Positions 10,114 through 22,530 of a stretch of DNA of 64,000 nucleotides are shown in pieces. Origin of the DNA: Mytilus trossulus (Eukaryota > Mollusca > Bivalvia > Mytilida > Mytilidae). Positions within the stretch are counted from its first letter, which is position 1, and each line of letters begins with the position of its first letter. A program made the position numbers and the translations under genes. The DNA lies in the NCBI RefSeq assembly GCF_036588685.1, contig NC_086376.1:27255930-27319929 (forward strand), given 5' to 3'. The notes below the pieces were generated by a model, which saw nothing but the letters and a program-made list of their open reading frames with translations, was not told where the DNA came from and searched no databases.

Positions 10114-10806
10114 CTAGAGGCTCTAAAGAGCCTGTGTCGCTCACCTTGGTCCTTGTGAATATTAAACAAAGGAAGCAGATGGATTCATGACAAAATTGTG
10201 CTTTGGTGATGGTGATGTGCTTGTAAATCTTACTTTACTAAACAGTCTTTCTGCTTACAATTATCTCTATCTATAATGAACTTGGCCCAGTAGTTTCAGT
10301 GGAAAATGTTAATAACTCCTTAGGGGGTCAATTGACCATTTCAGTCATGTTGACTTATTTGTAAATCTTACTTTGCTGAACATTATTGCTGTTTAAAGTT
10401 TATCTTTATCTATTATTATATTCAAGATAATAACCAAAAACAGCAAAATTTCTTTAAAATTACCAATTCAGGGGCAGCAACCCAACACTGGGCGGTCAGA
10501 TTCATCTGAAAATTTAAGGGCAGATAGATATTGATCTGATAAACAATTTTACCTGTGTCAGATTTGCTCTAAATGCTTTGGTTTTTGAGTTATAAGCCAA
10601 AAACTGCATTTTACCCTTATGTTCTATTTTTAGCCGTGGTGGCCATCTTGGTTGGATGATCGGGTCACGCCACACATTTTTAAAACTAGATACCCCAATG
10701 ATAATTGCGGACAAGTTTGGTTCAATTTGGCCAAGTAGTTTCAGAGGAGAAGAATTTTGTAAAAGTTAACGACGACGACGGACGACGGACGCCAAGTGAT
10801 GGGAAA
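10114..10806 (-). repeat. Dispersed bivalve repeat (AGCTCACCTGGCCC family), inverted and shortened
   Basis: Reverse complement of the family at 8631-9775: begins CTAGAGGCTCTAAAGAGCC and ends ACGGACGCCAAGTGATGGG. It contains only one of the two internal halves and lacks the terminal ~30 bp that should carry GGGCCAGGTGAGCTA. It forms a head-to-head inverted pair with the first copy, about 340 bp apart. Confidence 0.85.
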
Positions 10807-10905
10807 AGGGGTTAATTTTTTGAAGATAAGAGAAAAAAGGGGTTAATTTTTTTAAAGATTAGAGAAAAAAAGGGGTGAAAATTAAATGTTTACAGAATAA
10901 CAGAC
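10804..10905. repeat. Short tandem motif, right block
   Basis: Two to three units of about 33 bp of the type GGGGTTAATTTTTTGAAGAT followed by AAGAGAAAAAA, then decay into unique sequence. Same motif as 10025-10110. Confidence 0.7.
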
Positions 10906-11668
10906 CCCCCAGACCCTCATTCATTGAGATTGCTTTATTGTATATATTGTAGTTTTGATTATGGGAAATGAAATATTATTATCTATTTCATGTTCTGTAA
11001 ATTCAAAAAAATGAACTCAATATTGCAAAAAAATAAAGTCTTAATGACAAAATTGCAACAAATAAACACAAAGATTTCTGAATTTACGGTAATTGATTCC
11101 TCTTGTGTTTAAATCATGATTATGAAAATATCAAAGAAAGTGTTGCGAACTTTTCAGAAAAGTAGCATCATCCATTGAAGAATAGCTGTCTTATTTACCT
11201 GGAGGTAGGAATAATGACTTGGATAAGAGGCTTCATATTATTTTTATTGGTAATGAGTTTATACAAAGAATTTAACCCATATCATTGAAACTTCAAGAGA
11301 TGTTTGAACTGATATAGGAGTTGTTGACATAGCAATACTATACCCAAAACAGCCAAGATGTATAATGCTTTCAATTGTGTATCCATCCATCACTATATCG
11401 TAGTAAGGATAGCACATTTAGTTTATAAAATAGGATACCCTATTTGGGATTGGTTTCCCAGGTATGGAAGTCTTTGGTGGTGTCGGTGGTGTTTACTTTT
11501 TTCAAAAATCTTCACCTCTGAATTGGCTGAACAAAGATTGTGAATGTTTTTTGTTTAATAAACTCACCTGGCCTGTGTCACAGTAAATATATACAGGGTT
11601 CTTTCAATTGCTAAATCTAAACCTGTATTTTGAAAATATTAGATTTTAAGGCCCAATTATCAAGTTGG

Positions 11669-11780
11669 TTCAAATCAGGGTCCAAATTTAAACTGTTTTT
11701 GATTCAAAACAAAAAATGAATTTATAGGGTTCTTAGAATTGCTGAATCTAACCATATATGTAGATATTTGGATATTGAAC
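11669..11780 (+). repeat. Dispersed repeat, CAAATCAGGGTCCAAATTTA family, copy 1
   Basis: Shares about 100 bp with 13309-13410 in the same orientation: CAAATCAGGGTCCAAATTTA, then TTTATAGGGTTCTT and TCTAACCATATAT. A degenerate half-copy precedes it (11587-11660). I recall this as a bivalve repeat. Confidence 0.75.
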
Positions 11781-11789
11781 CATAATAGA

Positions 11790-12500
11790 TAAATATTTTC
11801 TAGAGACTGACCTTCTGAAAGTAACTAACTGTCCAGTAGCCAGTTTATCAATACTGGCATAATTTGATCGATTCATTTTGTTTTGAAACAATAAACTAAG
11901 GACAACAGATTGCCACACCCCCAGGTTTTACATTTGACTCATTTGGTTGTTCTATTGAGGTCTGGTTGGTTTTGATGTTCCAAACCATTTAATTGTCTGG
12001 CTTTTCAAACTGTTTGTCTCCAGCAAAGTGGTATATCATATTATTAAAGGCATAATACTTGAAAGCAACTAATCTATGCACTTAATTTTAAGTTTAAATA
12101 TTGATTGTTAGTATTGATCTAAAACAATATCAATTTTTAGTAAAATGAATGAATGACTAAAGAACAAAACATACACTTTACTTATTGTAAGTATGTATTG
12201 CAATAGAATGAATGAAACTTTACTTATGGTAATATTTTTTGGAGCACCTGACCCCACTCCCCTTTCCCCCCTTGAGTTTTTGTTGCCCATTATTTAGTTT
12301 TCTATGTGTGTACCTTTGGTGCCTTCTTCTTTCCTTTAAAAAGATGTTTAAATAATCATCAAAATACTTAACAACAAAACATGTTTATTATTGTTTATTA
12401 TTGGAAAAGCCATTTATAGCAAATGAATTTGCGTAAATCTGGACATCAAAGGAGATCATCCCATAACCAAAAAATATAAATGACATCATCTCAAAATTGT
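11790..12500. other. Intergenic, nothing recognised
   Basis: AT-rich DNA downstream of WDR75 without exon-like or repeat structure that I can support. Confidence 0.5.
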
Positions 12501-12504
12501 GGTA

Positions 12505-12877
12505 GCAAAGTCTCTGAAGCTTTATGTCAGTCACGCAGGTTTTATTTTACCTTGACCTCATTTTCACGGTTCATTGCTCAGTGTTAAGTTTTTGTGTTTT
12601 GGTCTGTTTTTCCTTTTATACTATAAGCAATATGTCAACTATATTTGTTGTATGGAAGAATTGTTAGCTGTACATGCCTGTCTCGTATAGGTCATCTGAC
12701 CTTGACCTCATTTCATGGTTCATTGGACAGTGTTTACTTTTCTTGGTTACTGTTAAGTTTATGTGACAGTTGTTATAAAGCTTTATATTACCAAGGATTT
12801 GTATAGTTAGACTATCAACACAGTAATATCAATGATTAGTAAAGAAGGCAAGACATTTCAGCGTGTGCACTCTTCTT
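12505..12877 (+). repeat. Dispersed Mytilus repeat (CCTTGACCTCATTT family)
   Basis: CCTTGACCTCATTTTCACGG at about 12551 and CCTTGACCTCATTTCATGG at about 12701 mark two internal copies of a ~150-bp module. The right end, AAGGCAAGACATTTCAGCG plus TGTGCACTCTT, is one I recall from mussel sequences. No coding capacity. Confidence 0.75.
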
Positions 12878-13308
12878 TTGAAATATTATTATTTGCTTTA
12901 TTTCAGATTCATGATAAGAGAATTAATAAATTAACGCGGAGATTTTTGGTTTTTAAACAAACTATTAAGTATTATCCTACATTGTACTAGTATTGAATTT
13001 ATTTTCGTTTACTCCAAAACGAAAACATAGTAGATTTGGCATCAATTCCAGAGGAAACCTCTCAATCTCTCTGTAAATTTCAAATGAGAAGTATTTCGAT
13101 CTTTTTGAATTTTCTAACAGAATTGTAAGTGAATTTGTTGATAAGGTTTTCATATTGACGTCAGAAACGCATACTGTAAAAATAGTTCTTATCGTGGAAT
13201 CAAACGATGTATGTATATAATTGTAAGAATTGTAAGAATACACAGTACAGGGAAAGGAAAGATGATACGTATTAGGTTAAACTACCATTATACTGAACAC
13301 AGGACTTC

Positions 13309-13410
13309 ATTCAAATCAGGGTCCAAATTTAAACTGATTAAAAAAAAAGAATTTATAGGGTTCTTCGAAATGCTGGATCTAACCATATATTTAGAGATTT
13401 AGATATTGAA
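13309..13410 (+). repeat. Dispersed repeat, CAAATCAGGGTCCAAATTTA family, copy 2
   Basis: Direct copy of 11669-11780 with a short internal change. The open frame 13211-13402 runs through it and is not a gene. Confidence 0.75.
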
Positions 13411-14438
13411 ATTCCTGGGACAAATAGATAAGATTCTGGTATTTTAAACTCGTTCCCGAGAAGGACCAGTTATTATGAAATATAACTAAAAAAAAACCTT
13501 CATCCCACCTATTTTACAATCCTATCCATAGATCTATAAACAGTGTCTTAAGTTATTCTAAAATCGACAAAATACCAATATAATTTCTTTTAAAAGGTAA
13601 AGGGTGTGTATTTTTTCACGTTTGAGTAACCATTAATGAAAAAGCATGGTTTTCGGTAATGAAATTAGTCTCGTTTGCAAAAATATTAAGCTTCATTTTT
13701 TTTAAAACTCGAATTTCAATTAGATTGAATTTATTACAGATGTAAATAATTTTCCATGACAACTTTCAAGTTTCTATTACTCGGAATTTTTCAGGACCAA
13801 TGGATAACCTCTATTCTTAAACTTGTCTAATGGTTCTAGAATAAAGTTTAGTGAGACGATAAAATTTGATTCAACGAGAGACAGGGGGGTCAAAGCCATA
13901 AATCAACAATGTTGTGTCAATTCACGAAAAGGAAGACCTCTACAAAACTACATAGAAAAAAAACTAGAAGACTGACCAACACAAAATATATTGCTTTTCG
14001 TGCTTCTCATTTAGATATTTCCCAATTTAACACATGATTGACCGTCACACACGGTTTCAATATCTATAATATAATCACTTTGTTTCGATCATATCTTCCA
14101 TCATAGAATCTATCTATCTATCAAGGATTAGTATGTATCTTACTATACAATTCCTTTCTTCCATTTTTTCAAAACATATTCCAATAGATCTCAATATCAG
14201 CTGTGAATTTCTAGTTACGAGACCGTGTGAAGTGTTTGCCAAAAATTGTTTAAGCCCGCCTTGGACGATTATTTCAAGTGCTGAAAAAGTTTAAATTTCT
14301 TATAATATGCGGATATGCAGAATTCGGCAAACTGCTTAAATAATAAGTAATCTATATCGAAATCATTTGTTTTCCTGTAAGTAAGTCGACCGGGGACACA
14401 AATATTTTGGAAAATGTCCCTCATTTGCATGAGACAAA
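13411..14438. other. Intergenic, nothing recognised
   Basis: AT-rich DNA with no supported gene, exon pair or repeat. Confidence 0.5.
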
Positions 14439-14439
14439 A

Positions 14440-14832
14440 GTAAAAACACAAAAATACTGAACTCCGAGGAAAATTCAAAAAGGAAAATCAAAAATCAAAA
14501 GTCCAAACACATCAAACGAATGGATAACAACTGTCATATTCCTGACTTGGTACAGGCATTTTCTAATGTAGAAAATGGTGGATTGAACCTGGTTTTATAG
14601 CTAGCTAAACCTCTCACTTGTATGACAGTCGCATCAAATTCCATTACATTGTCAACGATGCATGAATTAAACAAACATATCGGGGCCTTTTATAGCTGAC
14701 TATGGGCTTTGCTCATTGTTGAAGGCCGTACGGTGACCTATAATTGTAAATGTTTGTGTCATTTTGGTCTTTTGTGGATAGTTGTTTCATTGGCAATAAT
14801 ACCACATCTCCTTTTTTATATACTCAAATAGT
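14440..14832. repeat. Composite of two dispersed Mytilus repeats
   Basis: 14440-14660 holds the complement of the CTCGGAGTTCAGTATTTTTG family (CAAAAATACTGAACTCCGAG), then TTCCTGACTTGGTACAGGCA and GTGGATTGAACCTGGTTTT. 14690-14832 holds a fragment of the SINE-like family: GGGGCCTTTTATAGCTGAC, GAAGGCCGTACGGTGACC, ATAGTTGTTTCATTGGCAA. Both families recur several times in this window. Confidence 0.8.
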
Positions 14833-16184
14833 AAAAATGTCAAAAATAGGGGTACAGCAGTCAATATTGTGTTATCATCTTATTCACAAGTGAATACTTC
14901 TAAAATGTATTTTCGACCTAAAATTGTAAAAACTCAAATCTTAGAGACTCAAATAGTTGAATGTGAATGACAATGATAATGATATGTAAACATGATAATT
15001 GACCACTAGTAATGCATGGTTTGGATTACGCCAATACAATGTTGACCAGTAGCTTTTGTTACATATCATCGACAACTTATGTTGAAATACAATAGAAATC
15101 TTGTAAACGTCTTCGTAGATTTTATTCCCTGGTTTTATGTCCCTGATCGTATTATGAAATCCTACAATTTACCTAATTAGTAATAGCGATCATTTAACCC
15201 CTTTGGATATGCTAAAGTTTATCCCATGGAACTATACCATACCAGTCGTCTCACGCTGGACTGGCACACTCCATATAATCTGACAGTTCTATCTGGAATT
15301 TAATCGGCTCATGTTAACCCGTTACATAAGACGCGCGGCAGACGACATCCTTTTGTTGTATTTAAGTTAAGACTAGTTATTTACCAAACACTCTAGGCAA
15401 TAAACGGAGAAGAACATTGAAATTATCGGTTTAATATAGACATCAACATATTATTATTGGTTAACAAGAGAAATTGTAAAACGATTTAATCCAATGTTAT
15501 GATTATTTACAGGAAGATGATTGTTCCGCGTGATTTCTGGTTGTATTAGCTCCAAGTTAAGCCAAACTTGACTTAATTTCTTTTTTTTTTTTTTAAATTT
15601 TCTTTGAATTAATTGTTCATGGAATTAAGGATATGGTATGGGTTTTTTTTAATGCAGAAATTGCAAGGACAAAGATATGTGGTTTTAATATATTGGCTCA
15701 CAGAAGTTTTATAAGCTGACTGATAAATTGTGCAGCTGTGATTTGGATGGAAAAGGTAAAGCCAACCCTGGAATAAACATATACTATTATTGCTTTTTTT
15801 TTCATATCGCGAAGATTTAAAAAAAGAAGAAAAGTGAAATATAAGCAAAGATTAAGGATATTTTACCATACGACTTTGATTAGATTGTTGTGGTTAAGAG
15901 TCGATAGAATTTATATTTTTGCTATTTTCCATTATAAACAAAATAAACATGATTTTTTTGTTGATCTAACAAATTGAAAAAAAAAATCTAACATTTTTTT
16001 TTATTTGGTCATTTTTCTTTGTAACAGTCTTTTCATATGTTTCAATAACTGCTTTGCAGATTCTTATTTTATCAACATGTGTAAGTTGGAAATCTGATTT
16101 TGTTTAAAAAAAAAAAGAATGTTATCTGAACATTCGTAACTAGCATGCTGATTAAAAAAGACAACGAATTAAACAAAGGAATTT
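14833..16184. other. Intergenic, nothing recognised
   Basis: AT-rich with poly-A/T runs. The short antisense frames (15609-15848) have no domain or splice support. Confidence 0.5.
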
Positions 16185-16335
16185 TCGTAAGTGGGGGCCC
16201 ATTGACTGACCTTAGAGGGTGCCCGCTCCAGTCATGCTTCAGTGATTCCCTATATAAGCAACCAAATGTTTTCCCAAAAAGGGGGGCGGGCCCCCTGCCC
16301 CCCCCCCCCCCCCCCACCTAAATCCGCCTCTGAGT
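16185..16335 (-). repeat. Dispersed repeat ending in a C/G homopolymer
   Basis: Contains GGGCCCATTGACTGACCTTA, GCCCGCTCCAGTCATGCTTC and a run of about 19 C bases at 16299-16315, followed by CCTAAATCCGCCTCTG. I recall this layout as a common mussel repeat. The Gly- or Pro-rich open frames across the homopolymer are artefacts. Confidence 0.65.
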
Positions 16336-16786
16336 TAACAGCTTTGAGGGTTCTTCATTTTAAAAAGCATTTCTTTTCTATATTACAAGGCGCAATGACA
16401 CAAAACACAAATATTCTTTGGGATGTCGGTTTGCAGCATCATCCAGTCGTTTAGTTATACATTCGAAAACATAATAACATATGAACAAATTTAGAAAGAC
16501 AGGTGTTACGCCAAAAAAAAAACCGGTCCTTATCACAATCTCTTCACTAATAGTACTATGATCAACTGTTACAGCCTGCACAATCTACAAAATACAATTA
16601 CAAAATATAAGAAACAATTCACAACTCTATGAATGAAAACAGAAAATTATTTTAATGCTGTAAATTGGGCAGCGTACATGTGCATCTATTGAATTGTACA
16701 ATTTTATAAATAAGAATAGTCGTTTTCGTGTGAAAGACAGTTCATATAAAACAAAAACTGTTTAAAAAAAAGGGAAAGAGACCTTG

Positions 16787-16801
16787 GGGGGGGGGGGGGG
16801 G
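16787..16801. repeat. G homopolymer
   Basis: A run of about 15 G. Such runs are prone to length error in assembly. Confidence 0.9.
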
Positions 16802-16920
16802 GTAATTTCCGCTTAGTATGCACGCAAATTACTACGCGATAACTGTATACTAGTTAGCCTTGTAACGAAAAGAAATTTATATAATATTTTATTAAAGATA
16901 TATTTTATGTTTGCATATTG

Positions 16921-16940
16921 TATATATATATATATATATA
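16921..16940. repeat. (TA)n microsatellite
   Basis: Ten uninterrupted TA dinucleotides. Confidence 0.95.
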
Positions 16941-17101
16941 TCTAGTTATTTCATACTCTGACAGAAATTATAAGGTAAGTACATTTTGATAAAAGATGTA
17001 CCATTTTTATATGAGTCAGAAAGCATTTTTAAGTTTAAAACGTTCACCTTTAATTTAAAAACATTTAGTAAAACAAAATGTTTACATTAAAATCATTTTA
17101 A

Positions 17102-17877
17102 GGATGTACACCTCTGAGGAGCCAAAAATTTCTAGAATTAAACTTTTTTTCTTAACCTGATTTTTAGGTTTATAAGACTGTAACAAAACAATTGGTGAAG
17201 AAAAAATCATATGGTGGTGTGCTTCTTTTTTTGCTACGGCCCTTTGAAAATGCCCAATTTTGATGATTTTCTCACTTTGTATCGATTTTTACCTATTTTT
17301 GGGCTATTATCGTGAAAAAAATCACAGTTCCACAATTAAACTTTTTTTCATACTATCCATAAAGATGAAGTGGACCAATCTGAATAAATTTAACTTACAA
17401 AAACTATAGGAAGGTGTTAATATAAGAAAGTTTTATCATATTTTGATGCTTTTTTGTGTAAAATTTACCATACTGCCAATTTTGTATTTTTATGATTTTT
17501 CTCATTTTAAAGAACAAAATGCATATTAATTCAACTTTTTTGTTATAAATGATTGAAAAAATACATATCTAAGAAATTTGAAAAGACCAAAATGAGATGG
17601 GATGTATATTATTCTTGTAAAATCATTTTTTGTATCCCTCACCCTTTTTCTCAAAATTTTGACTAAAAATACTGACTTGGATGGTCGTAAAATTTGAAAA
17701 GTGGATTATTCAAAAACTATTCATGGTAAATACACAATTTGTTCACAGAGTTATGTTTGATTATAATATTTTTAAAATTCATTGATATTTTCCACTTCTA
17801 TCATATGTTTTGGAAATAATTTAAGAACGAGATTTCAACGAGACTGAACGAGACTGAAAAGTCAGAAGAATACATCC
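17102..17877. mobile_element. TTAA-flanked MITE-like element (776 bp)
   Basis: TTAA at 17098-17101 and 17878-17881. The left end GGATGTACACCTCTGA matches the inverted right end GGATGTATTCTTCTGA at 13 of 16 positions. The interior is AT-rich with no long frame. It fits a non-autonomous TTAA-type transposon, and its ends differ from the other two TTAA elements in the window. Confidence 0.75.
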
Positions 17878-17881
17878 TTAA

Positions 17882-19265
17882 AGTTTATAAAGTTATGTAC
17901 TTTGGAAGTTCCGGATGCATTTTTAATACTATATGGCTCTGGTATTTCAACGGTTCTATAAACCTAGTATGTATCTGATCTATAACAGAACAATATTCAG
18001 TACAGCTTTTTTTTATTTCTATTAGATAAATATTCATTATAGACAATTTTCATTATATATCTATAGTTACTTATAGAAATGAAAACAATTTAATAATTTG
18101 TATTTCAAATTAAACATTTAAGTTACAGCAATTTTGATTCGAGTGTTGAAGTGTATTACAGGACAATGTATTTAATAATGAGGGTCGTGCTTCTCCTCCT
18201 AGCTCACGGCGCACCACCGTCCTAAGTATCTGTTCAAGTGGTAATACTGTACCAGTATTGTGTGATGCCCTTACCTGCACGATGACAGAAGAGGTACAAT
18301 ACGGAAGGAAGATTCTTCCTGTAATACGGGAAAACATTAACAGGAAATGAAATACTCGTCTTGTTTTGGAGAGAAGGTGATAATGTTTGTTTCATGATAT
18401 TGAAAGAAAACACTCGAGAAAATGTCAAGTTTTTCCCAGGGCAACTATTATAATCTTGTAAATGATTTGATTTCATTTAAAATAAGGGTCGACATGTCTA
18501 TTTTTAATAACAATATTGGAAATTTATTACAAATAAGATTGCTAAGATTGCTTAGATTGCTACATGGTATAGTATTTATTGTATAAATGTATTGATACTG
18601 TAAACATAAAACTATAAGTTCTGAAGAAATATTACCTGAAACATTTCGCAAACACATATATTCATCATTGCAATTAACTCGATTCTGATAATAAAAAATC
18701 ACTAAGAATTAAAACTTGATGTTAGTTTTTATCGCAATTCGAGCGATTTTCTTAGCTCTTTAGTGAAATTATAATTTTAAAGTTTGCAGAAACAATTCCG
18801 GTATCCGTCTGATTACAGTTTTTTAAACATTACGTACCTAACTTTCTAGTACGCGTAAATTTAGTCTGTTGTCGTATTTTCGGTTTAATTTTGTTAAAGT
18901 TATTCGCCTTTCGCTGTTTTACCATTTGTCAAGATACTTCCGGCTCTTGCAGTGTATGATTTACGCCTATCTGCATGTGTCAGGCTGGACAACTTTTTCT
19001 GAATTCTCGTTACTATTTTTTTAGGATATGCCTCCTCATTCAGGAATTAATAACACCAAACAATATTTTATTTGTAACATGTTGACATAGGAAACCAACA
19101 CTTTACTAACATCAGCAACGGCTACATTTTCAACTATGCACCTTCTTTTTCGGATAGTGTGATTTGTTTTTATATTAATTGATACATTAATATACAAATC
19201 GTCTTTGTACGGTTTCTCATATTCGACAATTGGTAGCTACAAACATTCCTTACGTAACAGAGAAT
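17882..19265. other. Intergenic, nothing firmly recognised
   Basis: Unique-looking AT-rich DNA. A 46-bp exon-like piece on the minus strand (about 18268-18322, acceptor TTACAG and donor GTAAGG) has no partner and is not called. Confidence 0.4.
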
Positions 19266-19285
19266 TTTTTTTTTTTTTTTTTTTT
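19266..19285. repeat. Poly-T tract
   Basis: About 20 T residues, possibly the inverted poly(A) tail of an unrecognised retroelement. Confidence 0.8.
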
Positions 19286-19984
19286 AAATATTTCATTTAT
19301 TTCCAAGATTCATCAATTGAATCTTTTAATTATTAACAATGTAAAAGAAATTATACCAAACTAATATTCAAAAACTTATTCAAGAAACAAATAGTTATGG
19401 GTAAGTGTTTTTGTTTTACTATCTAAACATATAGAAGCACGATTTCTAAGTTAGATAACTGTTTTCATTTTACGGCTGTATAAAAATTAGCTTAATTTAT
19501 TCTTTAAGAATATTGAATCCGGTTAATTTTCTCTAACTTCAGAGACTGTCACTTTGATTATAACTAGAGGGGGTTTGTTAAAAATGGAAACCATAAACTT
19601 TCATGGAATTACTAACGATCCGAACTGTTGAAGCCTTAAAATGAGAATTAATCTTGATTCTGGCAGCAACACTAAGATAGAGGAATACTTAGAAGTTGAT
19701 TACAGACATAGAAAACAAGTTCTTTGTATACTGACGACTATTTATGGTATTAACTTTAAGATGATTTGATGAGTTCTATGTTATTTAATGATATCCTTGG
19801 CTTGTAAATGTGAAATGAGTATGGTTTCTTTTCTACGCAGTGTTAGATTAATTCATATTTTTTTCATCGAAAAAAACCCTTATTATTTAATGGTTCACAA
19901 ATGATGTCATAAATAATATGGTAAATCAGGGTAATATTTCTATTGTATGGACATTATATCAAATATATACAACATTCTGGTAGT

Positions 19985-20310
19985 GAAAGTTTTCTCCCAG
20001 CTGGTAACCCTAACACAGTAGTCAGAGCTTCTTTCTTGACATGAATTATAATTGATACATATATGGTCAAGATTCTAAATTAACTGTTGACAAAACTTTA
20101 AAAATTTCGAAATTGAAAGATTACTTACCCAGGAAAAGATTACCTTAGCTATATGCAGCAAAACCTTTCCAAATATTTTGGCAATCAGTGCTCACCAAAT
20201 TTGCACTTATTACGACCTTACTAACTTTTTTGATTCGAGCGTCATTTATATACAAGAGACGCGCGTCTGGCGGACGCAATTTTACGTAAGGTTTCTATGA
20301 TGATTTTACA
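19985..20310 (+). repeat. Dispersed Mytilus repeat R1 (degenerate copy)
   Basis: Carries R1 landmarks in order: CAGCTGGTAACCCTAACACA with AGTAGTCAGAGCTTCT, GACATGAATTATAATTGATA, GATTACCTTAGCTATAT, GATTCGAGCGTCATTTATAT and ACGCGCGTCTGGCGGACG. R1 is the family defined by GAGCGTCACTGATGAGTCTT followed by AGACGAAACGCGCGTCTGG, dispersed at least ten times here. Confidence 0.75.
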
Positions 20311-20628
20311 TACAAATATTTTCAACTTAACATGTCATTGAATTGAGTTTGTGTTTATGCATTTGGTAAAGTATTTACATATTTTATTTGAATAAAGGGC
20401 TTCCTCTACCAATAAAAATTGGCTACCACGACATAGTCAAATGCCGAAATTGACGTTTTACACCAAAAGTTAACCAATGAATCTAAAAGATGGACGAGAA
20501 AAAATATACTTATAAATTAGGAAAGAAATAATGTTCATGCATAGGCTTTATGCATATCTTCACTCCCATGTCACTATCTTTTAAATCAATGTATGAGAGT
20601 AAACCATTATATTTTAACGGTACATATA

Positions 20629-22530
20629 CAGTATGTCACCATCTTCTAACTGTGCATCGTACAGTATGTCATCATCTTCTAACTGTACATCATACAGTAT
20701 GCCACCATCTTCTAACTGTACATCGTACAGTATGTCATCATCTTCTAACTGTACCTCGTACAGTATGTCACCACCTTCTAACTGTACATCGTACAGTATG
20801 CCACCGTCTTCTAACTGTACATCGTACAGTATGCCACCGTCTTCTAACTGTACATCGTACAGTATGTCATCATCTTCTAACTGTACATCGTACAGTATGC
20901 CACCGTCTTCTAACTGTACATCGTACAGTATGCCACCGTCTTCTAACTGTACATCGTACAGTATGTCATCATCTTCTAACTGTACCTCGTACAGTATGTC
21001 ACCACCTTCTAACTGTACATCGTACAGTATGCCACCGTCTTCTAACTGTACATCGTACAGTATGCCACCGTCTTCTAACTGTACATCGTACAGTATGTCA
21101 CCATCTTCTAACTGTACATCATACAATATGTCACCATCTTCTAACTGTACATCGTACAGTATGCCACCGTCTTCTAACTGTACATCGTACAGTATGTCAT
21201 CATCTTCTTACTGTACCTCGTACAGTATGTCATCATCTTCTAACTTTACATCATACAGTATGTCACCATCTTCTAACTGTACATCGTACAGTATGCCACC
21301 GTCTTCTAACTCTACATCGCACAGTATGTCATCATCTTCTAACTGTACATCATACAGTATGCCACCATCTTCTAACTGTACATCGTACAGTATGTCATCA
21401 TCTTCTAACTCTACATCGTACAGTAAGTCACCATCTTCTAACTGTACATCGTACAGTATGCCACCATCTTCTAACTGTACATCGTACATTATGTCATCAT
21501 CTTCTAACTGTACATCATACAGTATGCCACCACCTTCTAACTGTACATCGTACAGTATGTCATCATCTTCTAACTCTACATCGTACAGTAAGTCACCATC
21601 TTCTAACTGTACATCGTACAATATGTCACCATCTTCTAACTGTACATCGTACAGTATGTCATCATCATCTTACTTACTGTACATCGTACAGTATGCCACC
21701 ATCTTTTAACTGTACATCATACAGTATGTCACCATCTATCTGTACATTGTACAGCATGTCGCCATCTTCTAACTGTACATCGTACAGTATGTCAACATCT
21801 TCTAACTGTACATCATACAGTATGTCACAAACTTCTAACGGTACATCGTACAGTATGCCACCAACTTCTAACGGTACATCGTACAGTATGCCACCATCTT
21901 CTAACTGTACCTCGTACAGTATGTCACCATCTTCTAACTGTACATCATACAGTATGTCACAAACTTGTACAGTATGCCACCAACTTCTAACGGTACATCG
22001 TACAGTATGCCACCATCTTCTAACTGTACCTCGTACAGTATGTCACCATCTTCTAACTCTACATCATACAGTATGTCACCATCTGCTAACTGTACATCGT
22101 ACAGTATGTCACCATCTTCTAACTGTACATCGTACAGTATGTCACCATCTTCTAACTGTACATCGTACAGTATGCCACCGTCTTGTAACTGTACATCATA
22201 CAGTATGTCACCATCTTCTATCTGTACATTGTACAGTATGTCGCCATCTTCTAACTGTACATCATACAGTATGTCACCATCTTCTAACTGTACATCGTAC
22301 AGTATGCCACCATCTTCTTACTGTACATTATACAGTATGCCACCATCTTCTAACTGTACCTCGTACAGTATGCCACCATCTTCTAACTCTACATCATACA
22401 GTATGTCACCATCTTCTAACTGTACATCGTACAGTATGTCACCACCTTCTTACTGTACCTCGTACAGTATGTCACCCTCTTCTAACTCTACCTCGTACTG
22501 TATGTCACCCTCTTCTAACTCTACCTCGTA
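20629..22530. repeat. 33-bp minisatellite, about 57 copies
   Basis: Head-to-tail units of 33 bp with the core CAGTATGTCACCATCTTCTA followed by ACTGTACATCGTA. Recurrent variants are GTCATC/GCCACC for GTCACC, CGTC for CATC, ACCTCG or ACATCA for ACATCG, and TCTACA for TGTACA. Because 33 is a multiple of three, several frames stay open: plus strand VCHHLLTVHRT-type (702 codons, 20550-22658) and MSPSSNCTSYS-type (358 and 195 codons), and minus strand YDVQLEDGDIL-type (170 and 137 codons). Irregular units occur near 21670-21740 and 21961-21975. The array decays into related 32-33-bp units down to about 22850. I treat it as non-coding. Confidence 0.95.

Noticed and set aside
16072..16454. Gly- and Pro-rich overlapping frames
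   Set aside because: They are created by a C/G homopolymer in a dispersed repeat.
18110..18476. Minus-strand frames with a 46-bp exon-like core (TTACAG ... GTAAGG)
   Set aside because: No partner exon, no recognised domain, and both strands are open by chance in this stretch.
20629..22530. CRISPR array
   Set aside because: Units are contiguous with no unique spacers, and the genome is eukaryotic.
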